64,000 bases of DNA from assembly GCA_026874595.1 (NCBI GenBank), contig CM049307.1, positions 18,889,079 through 18,953,078 of the forward strand. The letters are read 5' to 3'. Position numbers and translations under genes: made by a program. The notes below the pieces were generated by a model. The model was not told the origin of the DNA and searched no databases. It saw nothing but the letters and a program-made list of their open reading frames with translations. Shown here piece by piece: positions 46,035 through 57,890 of this stretch. How positions within the stretch are numbered: the first letter of the stretch is position 1; every line of letters begins with the position of its first letter. Source of the stretch: Sipunculus nudus. Its lineage: Eukaryota > Annelida > Sipuncula > Golfingiida > Sipunculidae.

Positions 46035-47393
46035 TTTCTTCTTCCCATGATGCACAGGCTGTTTATGTTTCTTATATCGTTTTTAAAACGTGTGGGGACC
46101 TGAGCATGCCCATCTCTTGCCCATGGCAAATAATACGAAACAGAGGTTTGCAAATGGAAGAAGGCATTGCTGGATAAGCATGCTCTTGCCGACAACATCT
46201 GGTGCGTATTTATGCAGTTACCTCGTTAGATTTCTGTTTGTCAACATGGGCTCGTGTACTGTGTTTGCTAACAGCTTGTAGATATACATGCTCATACATC
46301 CATTATAGGGGCGATATAAGAACTCTGCTGAGCAGAAATTCATAACCGTGTACACAGAGTAGTCCAGAAATCACATACATTTTAGCAAATAAGGCAGGTA
46401 AAGGTTGCTATAAAGTTTAACAGGATATTTAGGTTTAACTAAATTTCACCGAAATTAGCATTTGCAGTAAAATGTAACAACGTAAAGTTATATTTTTGGA
46501 AACTAGTTTGGCTTATTATATGGTGATACTGAATTGAACGCATTATTTTCATTTAGTGATCCCATGCTAATTTTTTTGTTAGCAACTTTAAAGAAGCAGA
46601 ATAGAGTTATTTTTTAACTAATTTGAGGTTTCAAAAAAGATTTTACCAGGATCTGTCTGGGTATTAAGCAAGTTTTTTCTAGGTCTACCATTGACGGGTT
46701 AGTCCTGTTATAGGACGGTCCGACGGGAGGACATAAACAAGAAGACCACAATGATCACCATGGCTGAAAGTCAGATCAGTTCATAACCATAATGCATTAA
46801 ATATCACTTTAGAAAGTAATTTATGCATTGCATGAATTTTTCTAGTTTTTAAACAAAGTGATTGGGTCATTTTTTTTAAACTTCAACACCTTGTGTTTTT
46901 TTAATCATGATTATTTGCTTATTTCCAAAGGACGCAAAGAAAAATGTATGGGAATGATGCTTTAAAAAAAATCTTATCGTTATGGTTACGGTTCAACTAA
47001 ACACTTGTTCTGAGCTTGTTGTGTGTGAGAGAGATAAAACACATGCAGATTTACAAAATATTTGTTCAAAATTGATATGTGATATAAGTGTAATAAAGTT
47101 TGTTTAAAATACGATTTATCTAGTTTTAAATTGTTACAGGAAAACTTGCCCAAAACACTAAAATACATTAATTCAATATATTTTTATATTCATTAGCCGT
47201 TCCCTCCATCTTTATGGGCACTGCAAGTAATATAAGGATGTAAGTACTCATATATTGTGACATTTTTGCAGTAAATTATATTTTATACTGGTATGTTTAT
47301 CGGGCTGTTTATACGCTCAATGATTATTGCAAGAAAATTAATTGATTTATATATTTCCTTTGAAGATAAGATATGCTTATAAATTACAATGAT
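46035..47393 (+). repeat. Large repeated segment, copy B, left part
   Basis: Corresponds to about 36318-37872 of copy A without the MITE; the empty site lies near 46709-46714. Substitutions and indels are frequent, so the duplication is old or both are copies of a long interspersed repeat. It leads directly into the 32-bp array. Confidence 0.85.
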
Positions 47394-47396
47394 GGA

Positions 47397-49930
47397 CTTT
47401 TGAGAAATTCCCGCCTAAAAAGAGGGACTTGTGGGACAATTCCCAACTATCATAGAGGGACTTGTGGGACTACTCCCACCTACATAGAGGGAGTTCTGGG
47501 ACAATTCCCAACTACAAAGAGGTACTTGTGGGACAATTCCATCCTAAATAGAGGGACTTGTGGGACAATTCCCACCTACAAATAGGTACTTGTGGGACAA
47601 TTCCATCCTAAATAGAGGGACTTGTGGGACAATTCCATCCTCAATAGAGGGACTTGTGGGACAATTCCCACCTACATAGAAGGACTTGTGGGACAATTCC
47701 CCCCTACATGGAGGTACTTGTGGGACAATACCCACCTACATAGAGGTACTTGTGGGACAATTCAATCCTAAATAGAGGGACTTGTGGGACAATTCCCACC
47801 TATATAGAGGGACTTGTGGGACAATTCCCACCTACATAGAGGGAGTTCTGGGACAATTCCCACCTACATAGAGGGACTTGTGGGACAATTCCCACCTACA
47901 TAGAGGGAGTTCTGGGACAATTCCCACCTACATAGATAGAGGGACTTGTGGGACAATTCCATCCTAAATAGAGGGACTTGTGGGACAATTCCCACCTACA
48001 TAGAGGGAGTTCTGGGACAATTCCCACCTACATAGAGGGACTTGTGGGACAATTCCATCCTAAATAGAAGGACTTGTGGGACAATTCCCACCTACAAAGA
48101 GGTACTTGTGGGACAATTCGATCCTAAATAGAGGGACTTGAGGGACAATTCCCACCTACATAGAGGGAGTTCTGGGACAATTCCCACCTACATAGAGGGA
48201 GTTCTGGGACAATTCCCACCTACATAGAGGGAGTTCTGGGACAATTCCCACCTACATAGAGGGACTTGTTGGACAATTCCCACCTACATAGAGGGGGTTC
48301 TGGGACAATTCCATCCTAAATAGAGGGACTTGTGGGACAATTCCCACCTACATAGAGGGACTTGTGGGACAATTCCATCCTAAATAGAGGGACTTGTGGG
48401 ACAATTCCCACCTTCAAAGAGGTACTTGTAGGAAAATTCCCACCTACATAGAGGGACTTGTGGGACAATTCCCACCTACATAGAGGGACTTGTGGGACAA
48501 TTCCCACCTACATAGAGGGAGTTCTGGGACAATTCCCACCTAAATAGAGGGACTTGTGGGACAATTCCCACCTACAAAGAGGTACTTGTGGGACAATTCG
48601 ATCCTAAATAGAGGGACTTGTGGGACAATTCCCACCTACATAGAGGGAGTTCTGGGACAATTCCCACCTACATAGAGGGACTTGTGGGACAATTCCCACC
48701 TACATAGAGGGGGTTCTGGGACAATTCCATCCTAAATAGAGGGACTTGTGGGACTATTCCCACCTACATAGAGGGACTTGTGGGACAATTCCATCCTAAA
48801 TAGAGGGACTTGTGGGACAATTCCCACCTACAAAGAGGTACTTGTAGGACAATTCCCACCTACATAGAGGGACTTTTGGGACAATTGCCACCTACATAGA
48901 GGGACTTGTGGGACAATTCCCACCTACATAGAGGGAGTTCTGGGACAATTCCCACCTACATAGAGGGACTTGTGGGACAATTCCATCCTAAATAGAGGGA
49001 CTTGTGGGACAATTCCCACCTACATAGAGGGAGTTCTGGGACAATTCCCACCTACATAGAGGGACTTGTGGGACAATTCCCAACTATCATAGAGGTACTT
49101 GTGGGACAATTCCATCCTAAATAGAGGGAGTTCTGGGACAATTCTCACCTACATAAAGGGACTTGTGGGACAATTCCATCCTAAATAGAGGGACTTGTGG
49201 GGCAATTCCCACCTACATAGAGGGAGTTCTGGGAGGATTCCAACCTACATAGAGGGACTTGTGGGACAATTCCCAACTATCATAGGGGAACTTGTGGGAC
49301 AATGCCCACCTACATAGAGGGAGTTCTGGGACAATTCCAACCTACATAGAGGGACTTGTGGGACAATTCCATCCTAAATAGAGGGACTTGTGGGACAATT
49401 CCCACCAACAAAGAGGTAATTGTAGGACAATTCCATCCTAAATAGAGGGACTTGTCGGACAATTCGATCCTAAATAGAGGGACTTGTGGGACAATTCCCA
49501 CCTACATAGAGGGAGTTCTTGGACGATTCCCACCTACATAGAGGGACTTGTGGGACAATTCCCAACTATTATAGGGGGACTTGTGGGACAATTCCCACCT
49601 ACATAGAGGGAGTTCTGGGACAATTCCCACCTACATAGAGGGACTTGTGGGACAATTCAATCCTAAATAGATGGACTTGTGGGACAATTCGCACCAACAA
49701 AGAGGTAATTGTGGGACAATTCCATCCTAAATAGAGGGACTTGTGGGACAATTCCCACCTACATAGAGGGACTTGTGGGACAATTCCCACCTACATAGAG
49801 GGACTTGTGGGACAATTCCCACCTACATAGAGGGACTTGTGGGATAATTCCCACATACTTAGAGGGACTTATAGGACTATTCATGCAACATATAGGGAAT
49901 TATGGGACTATTCCCGCATACAATGGGGTA
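47397..49930. repeat. 32-bp minisatellite array, about 79 units
   Basis: The unit reads AGGGACTTGTGGGACAATTC followed by CCACCTACATAG. Main variants are AGTTCTGGG for ACTTGTGGG, CCATCCTAAA for CCCACCTACA, and AGGTACTTG with ACAAAG. Blocks of variants recur at distances that are multiples of 32: GAGGGGGTTC at 48291 and 48707 (13 units) and the ...AATTCG/ATCC junction at 48120 and 48600 (15 units). One unit near 47935 has a four-base insertion (CATAGATAGAGGG). The several 63-codon open frames across the array are artefacts of a 96-base (three-unit) reading cycle. Copy A at 37872-37930 has only about two units. Confidence 0.97.
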
Positions 49931-50180
49931 CTTATGACATACCATTGCCATCTCTGAATTTTGAGTCTTATTGGACGATGTATTTGCCTTTTACCTTCTG
50001 GCTTCATGCCAGCAATATAAATACACTCATACGGGTATATTTAGAAATGTTCAGCACCTTGATCATGAGAGATTTTCCTCACTTCATAGTCTTTGCAGCT
50101 AATGTCAGCCCTCTTCTTAAGCATCATCGTCTAGTAGAAACGCCTAAATACTGCACTGAAATATAAATTTGGCCTTTCAA
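49931..50180 (+). repeat. Large repeated segment, copy B, right part
   Basis: Corresponds to about 37931-38101 of copy A: TCATGCCAGCA(A)TATAAAT, GGTATAT(T/G)TA(T)TTTAGAAATG, CAGCTAAT and TGCACTGAAAT(A/G)T. Resemblance stops close to the point where the hAT element begins in copy A. Confidence 0.8.
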
Positions 50181-50472
50181 GATGATCCAAGACCAATGTT
50201 CATATCAGTAGCTTCAGCCAAGACACAGTTACCTATCGAGGACCAAAAGAAATTGAGCCTTTATGCCCATATATGCATGGGTTACGAACTATTAAATGCT
50301 TTCTGCATTCCAAACTTTCATCCCTGAAGGGATAGTTGACCGTAATCAATTCTTTCCAATGAAATATTATGTTGCACTATATTTTTTCCTTGTATCACGT
50401 TTAATTGAATTATCGATCACTTGCAGTCCTAAAATGTTTATTACATGAAAATACCTGTATGTTAATGTCCTT

Positions 50473-50475
<3 letters not shown>

Positions 50476-50535
<60 letters not shown>
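50476..50535. repeat. (AT)n microsatellite
   Basis: A pure AT run directly against the GTAACA end of the minus-strand LTR-like repeat. Confidence 0.97.
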
Positions 50536-50539
<4 letters not shown>

Positions 50540-51240
50540 ACGGAACCTAATATATACAGATCACGTATGCGTGATTCTGTAACACTAGGCATCGTGAAAT
50601 GTCTAGGGGAATGGATAAAGAAGTCAGTGTTTTTTTGTAAACAAATAACTATAATTCATTCTTAAAATAACCCTAACAATACAATACACTTAATCAATAC
50701 AATTATACAGTAAAACAGCGGTATATCAACAAGTCAATGCAATCACATAGAAAAATAATGTGCACAGTACCTGGATACCAACACCATCACAGCGATAAGT
50801 CCTTTAATTGTAAGCTCTCGTTGAATGACAGTCCAGTGTAAAGCTCTTGCAACAATCCAGAAAGTCCAAATGCATAAAATCCAGGAGAAAGTCTTTGAAA
50901 AATTATTATTGCCGCATTCGTCGGATAAGGTCCTAGAAACACGCTTCTGCATCCGCTGGAATCTGCTCTGCTGCTCTCTGCCCTGCCCAAAACACAGCCC
51001 CTTATATACCTTCACACCTCAAGCCGGGAATTTTCCACTTCTCGAACAGTCCATAAGATCTTGCACAACACGCGTTTCAGGAATTCTCTAGAAAAACAGC
51101 GCTGTGTATCTCTACAAACCATGGTGTACACGTGATCTCGCCCCAAGCCAGCACGATAACAAGAGTTCAACCAATACGGATTAAACATAGAATGTAATAC
51201 GCGGTCAGACACGAGTGCCACAACAGGAGTTTAGCCCGTG

Positions 51241-51245
<5 letters not shown>
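50536..51245 (-). mobile_element. Solo-LTR-like repeat, copy 2 (710 bp)
   Basis: Read on the minus strand it follows copy 1 (7746-8434) throughout: (T)GACACGGGC start, a TATATAAGG box before GGGGCTGTGTTTTGG, GCAAGAGCTTTACA, GGTATCCAGGTACTGTGCAC, AAAAAAACACTGAC, CCATTCCCCTAGACATTTCA, CTAGTGTTACAGAATC and the end GGTTCCGTAACA. The two differ by many substitutions and several indels. Here the repeat has (AT)n on both sides, as if inserted into a microsatellite. No coding region. Confidence 0.65.

Positions 51246-51299
<54 letters not shown>
51243..51299. repeat. (AT)n microsatellite
   Basis: A pure AT run directly against the 5' end of the minus-strand LTR-like repeat; TATG- and TGTA-rich text follows. 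Confidence 0.97.
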
Positions 51300-51305
<6 letters not shown>

Positions 51306-51374
51306 GTATGTATATGTAAATATACACGGTAATAAGTGTTATAGCCGTGATAGTCTGTAGTTGAAGCGAAAGTT

Positions 51375-51481
51375 AAGATAAACAGTGACGCCTTTTAGAT
51401 AGAGTAACTAGTTTGTTTCTGCATTCCTAACGTGTGTTAATAAACTAGTTAGTCTATCTAAAAGATGTCACTGTTTATCTT
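51375..51481. repeat. Inverted repeat with 40-bp arms
   Basis: The arm AAGATAAACAGTGACGCCTT... (51375-51414) is the inverse of 51442-51481 with three mismatches in 40, around a 27-base loop. It could form a stable hairpin, or be a tiny foldback element. Flanks show no clear target duplication. Confidence 0.88.
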
Positions 51482-54000
51482 GACCTTTGCAGTAAATATA
51501 CATACATACATGCATACCCACATACCCACATACTTACAATAGGTATATGTTATTAAAGGATATAGGATCATTTAAACTTATTTTATATGGATTTTAGTAG
51601 TGGCTAATGCTGGGCACTCTCTATGGAACGGATGGTTGCATTCAGTTGTCCCTAGGATAAGAAGCAAAATAATACGTTGAAAATGACAGGCAAACATATA
51701 TATTATGTAATGTTTTATAACAATGTTTTCTCAGGGAAACATGTTAATTAAAAACACTTAAAACACTTCTGTATATTTCGGCAAGCATTTAAGTATTTAA
51801 GACATCTGGATTCGGGTTTTCAGGAAAATAAAAGAATAAACGACTTTAAGGAATAAATTTTCGGAGATTAATCACACACATTATGTCATGCTGTGAATAA
51901 TATTTTGGTTTATATATGGAGAAATTATAATTTATTAAAATGAGTGGTTTATTTATGATACATGCCATCACATAGGGTCCAAGAAATGTCAAGTATTTGG
52001 TTGAAGGACCTCAGGTGAACCGCCTAAATTAACATTTGGAGACACTTAGCCACGTTTTCGTTATTGTAACGGACGTTCCCTAACTTCCGTTAAAATTACA
52101 TCAATTTGAGGCATTTACGAACGAGAAGAAAATAACGAACCACTTGGTACCTATCATATAGGGCTGTCTGACTGAGTTTTCCCGCGCAGAGCGGGTAAAA
52201 AAAATCTTCTGTTTAAGTGTTTGCCCCACAGGGAGCCAAACATTTCCTAAATCTTGCTTCATCAATCATAAATCATTCCTAACCATCGCTAACCACAATC
52301 AATATGCTTCTTCCGCTGGTAAACAAATAAATTTCCATCCCAAAAATGAATTGGCAATAAAGACTTTTTTCTTTATGAAATCAGATTAAAAAAAATAATT
52401 TTACATTTATTGGCCCTGTGGGCTTTTTATCAATTAACTCTATATCATTTTGAATATAGGTTTTCACCAAAATGAAACGCTCGCAAATCACTTTAAAAAA
52501 TGCAAAACGCAAAATTCACCTCACGAAAGAAATTGAACTGCGCAGTAACTGGGGAGATGTCGGGCCATCCTCAGTCCGATCGGCACCGTACGTGACACCG
52601 TATTCAAAGTCTACAGTATATGAGATAACTACGGACCATATCTTCGTGATTGGTCGGTGGTATAACAGTTTGTTTATATATACCAGTTGCTGAATGGCAC
52701 AAGATTACACTAGTCATATCGGGTAGCTCGAAAACTTTAGCCCCATCTGACAGGGGGAGACTCCGGAAATGACCGAGAAGCAGTAACTGTAAAAAAGGTT
52801 TATAGATATTTCCTATATATACACATAGTACAAATATTCAAACCATACAGAGTATTTAATACATTTAAATTAAGCAATTCTTTAGTAGAAAGAAAGAAAA
52901 TATGACCTCAAAACTGATTAATAATGGGAAAACTGTTAAATACTTACACATTATATAAATATGAAAAAAATGTGAACTAGTATTATACACAATTGAACAT
53001 CATTCCTGTAGTCGTGTTTTTTTTTTAAACATAAGGGTGACATACGAGAAAAAAAAACATTTCCTGTCATAGCACCTATTTAGAGGACCTTACTGCCAGT
53101 TTCATTGCCTCTACCTGATGAAGTTTGGATCGGATAGCTTCTATAAAAGTCGAGAGCACTAGCTGAACACTGGACTGAAGGAGAAAATGTTTTAATGAAT
53201 GTATTTTTGCGTCAGATAGAATATCTTTTGTGTGAGGGAATACATAATCCGTGGAAAAGAAATGTGTTACCCGAGATAAGCAGCGTAGCTGAGCCATTCA
53301 GTACAACAGACAAAACAGCTACCAAACCGACCTAAATGTCTGCAAGTGTGGGCACTGTGGCCTTCCTGGGCTACTTTGACTGTCCTTGGGCTGGAATTTG
53401 TTTGCTGTTAGCTATCTTATCTCTATATCTTACAAATATCCTGATATTATGTTAAAAGATGATGGTTAGTTTTAATGCTGACTCTCTCCCTTCTCTGCTG
53501 AGGAAATTCTCCCATGTCTCTGTTAATTCAACCGTCTTTATCAGTTCACATAGGCTGAAAAGCTTCACAAAGTTTGAAGAGCTTACACAAGCATTAAGGT
53601 TGTTATATGTTGTGTAATTCCTAAAACCAAACATCTTGGTTTAAAACATTATGTCTGGCTATTAGATAAAGGGGAGGCTGAAAACAATCCCAAACTGAAC
53701 ACGCATTAAAAAGCATGTTAAAGAAAGCCGAGAGAATCAGAGAGCCTTATCGTCGTCACATGAGATTGAGCTTCACAAGATCATGAATTGATTTTATCAA
53801 ATGGATTCCTTTTAGATATGGAATTCAAACGACCTTAAATTGATTATGCGACTGGAGCTTTGTGACATGCAAACATTCAATTTCCAAACGATAACACGCG
53901 TAACCTAGAATTTAAGTTGATATTGTCTAGACAAAACATATTGCCCGTGGCGTATTTTTGCAATGGTAATTTTTTCTAGTTATTCAGAAGTATGAACCTG
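51482..54000. other. Intergenic DNA, nothing recognised
   Basis: Open frames are short (up to 73 codons) without family signatures. No element ends or RNA genes were seen. Confidence 0.5.
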
Positions 54001-54001
54001 T

Positions 54002-54231
54002 CTCGGGGATAGATCCAGAATTTAAGAAAAGGAGGAGTCCAAACCAGGAGGACTAATGACAAAACCTAAAATAAAGTGCCCATGTCGGTAAAGGGGAGGG
54101 GGGGGGGGGGCGGTCAAGGTCTCATAAATTGATCTGAAACCCTGAGAAAACGGTTGCGGCGGAACCCTTGGACCCCCTCCCCAACCCCCCCCCCCCCCAA
54201 CCCCCCCCCCCCCCCCCCCAATCCGCTTCTG
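54002..54231. mobile_element. Degenerate hAT-type MITE
   Basis: The left part (GATCCAGAATTTAAGAAAAG) resembles the inward text of the MITE end at 37209 (GATCCAGGATTTAGGAAAAG). Its outermost bases are altered to CTCGGGGATA. The right end, inverted from 54231, reads CAGAAGCGGATTGGGGG and is preceded by long C tracts. The 5-bp flanks TGTCT and TGTCC match at four positions if the left boundary is set at 54004. It is an older relative of the 36984-37209 element. Confidence 0.6.
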
Positions 54232-54236
54232 TGTCC

Positions 54237-55977
54237 TTGGCTCACGGAGCGACAGACGTATGCCTTAAATATTTTATGTTTAATTATGACCTGAGAGCTC
54301 TCTGTCATTGTCTGCCAGGTGTGAGTCAACATCCAGGTGGTCACCAAGTACCTTTGAATAATGGAAGAGTTCTATCAGAGATTGCTTTTCACCGTCATTT
54401 CCTCAGATCAACATTAAGAAAAGTAAATAAGAGGTTTAATGTAATGACTAAAATAAGGAATGATTGATTACAAATGAATAAAACACAGAACTGTATATAC
54501 GTGTCATACAGCGTACAGGTGTTAATAACACAAAGATTTAAAGCCAGCTATTCACCTAGCTATTTGTAGAATATATTGGATTTTTTGTCTTACTCTGTGT
54601 ACATATTAAGGAACTGTTGATAATACCCGTTCATAAAATTCGGATGTATAAGCTTGATTATCTACAATCTGTAACCACGATAAATGCGGCTATGTTGACA
54701 AAGAGATAACATGTAACCTGAGGTGGTTTGTTGCATACGTACGAGAGTGGAAAGGTCACAAGTTGGAAAAACGCCCTTTATAAAACCAGTTCGTCTAACT
54801 TGTCGCTAGACGTCCTTGTTGATTGCGTTTGGATTATATTGTCGAGACCCCCGTTTGTTAAAAACATGTGGATATGAACAAACAGCCTGTGAACGGTAGG
54901 TATCGGCGTTTTTTGGCCTATTTAAGTCAAAGTATCCAGGGATTATCTCGAGTTATAGAGACATCAGAATAATATATCGGTATAGACTCCTTTAAGAAAA
55001 TTAAGTAATGATTATCCCCGACTTTATAAAAAAGTAACCTTATTCCACTGAATTATATTCAGCACCGTCCGGTTTCCCAAGTTCATTGTTATTGCCTACA
55101 TTAACAAGGGCCTTATGAGTTGAATATTTGACAGGGTCAAGCTTACAGGAACGGGAGGATAAGCGAATCTAATGCGCAAAATGTTTTCACACGCGGGTTA
55201 GCTGGCTAGTGCAAACTACCTTACACAAGTCAGATAAAAATGTCTACACTCTGCGACTGACAACAGCCTGATTTGGAAAGCTGATACTTAATTGTGTTTT
55301 CATACAATCTCAGCCTAAGCATAATTAATTAAACATGGTAATTATTTGAACATGATTCTCTGGTGATTAACAGATTTAATTTATGAATGTGTTATCATAA
55401 GCCAACGATGATGATAAACCTCCGTGGAAAGCCGATTATAAGTTCCTGGAAATAATCCCGGATAACAGCTAATTACAAATAACAAATACATATCACTCAG
55501 GTTAATGATGCTGTTCGTATACGTAACCTAGGAGTGTTTTGCAATATTCCCTTGTGTTATATAATGTATATAATTTTTATAATAAATAAATATAATAATT
55601 TATATATAATTTTAGAGCATACCTGTCATGGTAAATCTTAAAACTATTCTAAAGAACAGATCTTGAAATATTTTATCATAATTATCTTAATATATAAACT
55701 TGATGGTGTTTATACATTTCAACCTGCTGCATATTTTGTCAATATTTAAGTATTATAGGAACAGTGGCCTGGGTATGCCTTTGTCTATAGATGCACAGGG
55801 ATGTGTGTGTTCATAAAACCTCTCAACCATAAGGCTAGCTCAGTTTTAAAGACCGCCCTGTCTTGAAATCAGAATACTCACTAAGTCCTTGTAATTCATC
55901 ATTAATGACTAAGTCGGACATCGAAAGTACGGGAATTGAGGAAGGGATTATTTGTAGGACTTCAGGTGCTGCTGTAA
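54237..55977. other. Intergenic DNA, nothing recognised
   Basis: AT-rich DNA without gene or element signatures. Confidence 0.5.
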
Positions 55978-56459
55978 TTTAAGCCTCGGTCACAACCCGT
56001 TGCGGTCACCGCACATCGTAGATCACCGTTCAGTTTTTGAAATCACATGAATACTTATGTGGCCGACGTGCGAGAATGGCAAGGTGTCTACCTCATTCTC
56101 ACGGCCGTCGCACGGTAAAATAAGCTAACCCTGCGGACGCCGCAAGTTAACCTTGCGGAAGCCGAAAGACCCCTTACGACAGCCGCAGGTACGCCGTACG
56201 TCTCTCGTGTAGCCGAATAGGCATTAACAATCGCACGGGCATCCTACGAGCTCTCTACGTCTACTGTAAGGTGGCCTTACGGAGTCCGTAAGTTGCTAGT
56301 CTGACGCACGGCCGCCGCATCAAGTTAAATTGTCAGTTACGGTCGTTGCGGAGACCCTGCGGCCTATAAAAAACGCACGGTTGCCGTGCGTCTACCGCAG
56401 GGAATAGCCAAAAACACTCGCCGTACGGCGACAGTATTCCGGTCGAGACCGAGACTTAA
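55978..56459 (+). mobile_element. CpG-rich MITE with TTAA flanks, copy B
   Basis: The element is bounded by TTAA at 55978-55981 and 56456-56459. Its ends are imperfect inverted repeats GCCTCGGTCACAACCCG and GTCTCGGTCTCGACCGG. TTAA duplication with G/C-led ends recalls piggyBac-type non-autonomous elements, but the family is not proven. The interior is CpG-rich against an AT-rich surround and is homologous to 33061-33436. No open frame of interest. Confidence 0.72.
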
Positions 56460-56866
56460 GGTTTGTCACAGAAGACGAAGGTGAATAATATGCGGCTTTC
56501 GAAAAATTATAAACATGATAAACCTCTTTTATCAGTCAGATAAACGATATTATGGCTTTAAACTAGAATTTTTATAAATAGATATAATATTTTTAAATAA
56601 AATAAATAGCTGCCATGGTAACTCTTATAATAAACTTTCAAAGAGGGAAATGTCTAGAATTTGTCTTCGTATAAATTTGACTCGTATAATTAACATTTAA
56701 AAAATGATGGCTGACCTAATTTTACGTTTTCGTCAAACATTTATCCGTGTTGCTGTGCAATAGTTTATTTTCACATGTTACATGTAATGACAATGTCATG
56801 CATAAAAAAAAGAGGATGAAAGGAATATAATACATCCTAAAGGGATTTTCAGTCAAACATGTTGAC

Positions 56867-56868
<2 letters not shown>
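56460..56868. other. AT-rich intergenic DNA
   Basis: Nothing recognised. Confidence 0.5.

Positions 56869-56938
<70 letters not shown>
56869..56938. repeat. (AT)n microsatellite at the 3' side of the Penelope-like element
   Basis: A pure TA/AT run of about 70 bases, the longest in the window. Confidence 0.97.
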
Positions 56939-56943
<5 letters not shown>

Positions 56944-56965
56944 CTGAAGAAAAACAACCCTCTAA

Positions 56966-57013
56966 ATTCAGAACAGTCTGTTTCACGGGATGCGACCCGA
57001 TCATCAGGTGAAT
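56966..57013 (-). ncRNA. Hammerhead-ribozyme-like core (type I layout)
   Basis: On the minus strand: stem I strand AUUCA (57013-57009), one C, CUGAUGA (57007-57001), stem II CGGG...CCCG around a UCGCAU loop, GAAAC (56984-56980), a three-pair stem III (ACA/UGU), and the stem I partner UGAAU (56970-56966). Cleavage would fall just before UGAAU. Conserved CUGAUGA and GAAA are both present in correct order and spacing, with stems I and II pairing. Departures from the ideal are an unpaired C (or C-C mismatch) next to the core and a U-U at the base of stem II, so it may be inactive. Hammerheads with very short stem III have been reported in Penelope-like elements, which fits the place. Confidence 0.68.
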
Positions 57014-57612
57014 GTGGTTAGAATAAAGCTAACGGCATGGTTTGAAAAGCCGAGACTTTACGAGATTACGAGATTATGCTTTGTGCGTATGGGAGGGGGG
57101 AGGGGAGCATGTGAAAGACTGACACTGATCCTTTTGTCCTTGGGGGCACAATAGGATTGATCGGGTTACACGTGCGATACTGGAACATAACAGGGCAAAG
57201 AGGGCAAAGTCTGTTGTTGTTTTAATGTTTATATTTAATACAAAGCTATTTTACCAGGATGCCCAATTAGCATAGTAAACCGCTATTTAATAGGGTCCTG
57301 GGTACAGTGAACATTTCAGTAGTATACACATATGATATAAAATACACATATACTATGAAAATACACAATATAAAAGGCAAATATACAATATAAAAAGCAA
57401 ATATACTATACTCATACCAAATGGACTCGACTCGATAAACTCACCATGGGATAGACAGCAACCACCTGAACAGGTAAGTCATCCGAGCGGATGCTAGTGG
57501 TTGGGGGAGGGGGGGGGGGGATGAGCGGTCACGTTGAAATATTTGTTTTTTGAGTGAATTTGTTTTGATGGCGGTATTTGGAGAGAATTTCAGCTCTTGA
57601 GTTCAACAATGA

Positions 57613-57890
57613 TCAAGGGGAGGCCGTTGCTGTAAGTAGCTTTTCAGACAAACAGAGATCACAGTTTCTAGTCCCACAGAAGTAAGGTGCTGCCTTGGCA
57701 GAGATTTCCCGGGAGAGCTTGTAATTGATATTGTTGTCTTTTAGTGACCAGGCGTGTTTAGACAGTTCAATGTTTTTAGCGTGGGATCTATTACGAAAGG
57801 ATTGTTTGTGGTTATTGTATCTGGTCTTGAAATCACCTTCTGTACACCCTATGTAGTGTTTCTCGTCATTGTCTGTTCTAACTGCTCCCT
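57613..57890 (-). pseudogene. Penelope-like element: GIY-YIG endonuclease part
   Basis: This frame reads EKHYIGCTEGDFKTRYNNH, then SKHAWSLKD and ISAKAAPYFCGTRNCDLC, LSEKLL and ends at TGA (57613-57615). YIG, the following Arg and Asn/His residues and the CX4CX2C cluster followed by EKLL match the endonuclease domain of Penelope-like elements, which nicks target DNA. It is separated from the upstream part by a frame change near 57880. Confidence 0.82.

Noticed and set aside
47544-49790. Several 63-codon open frames with repetitive Val/Pro/Ser text
   Set aside because: They are by-products of a 32-bp repeat read over 96-base cycles; no start context or conservation supports coding.
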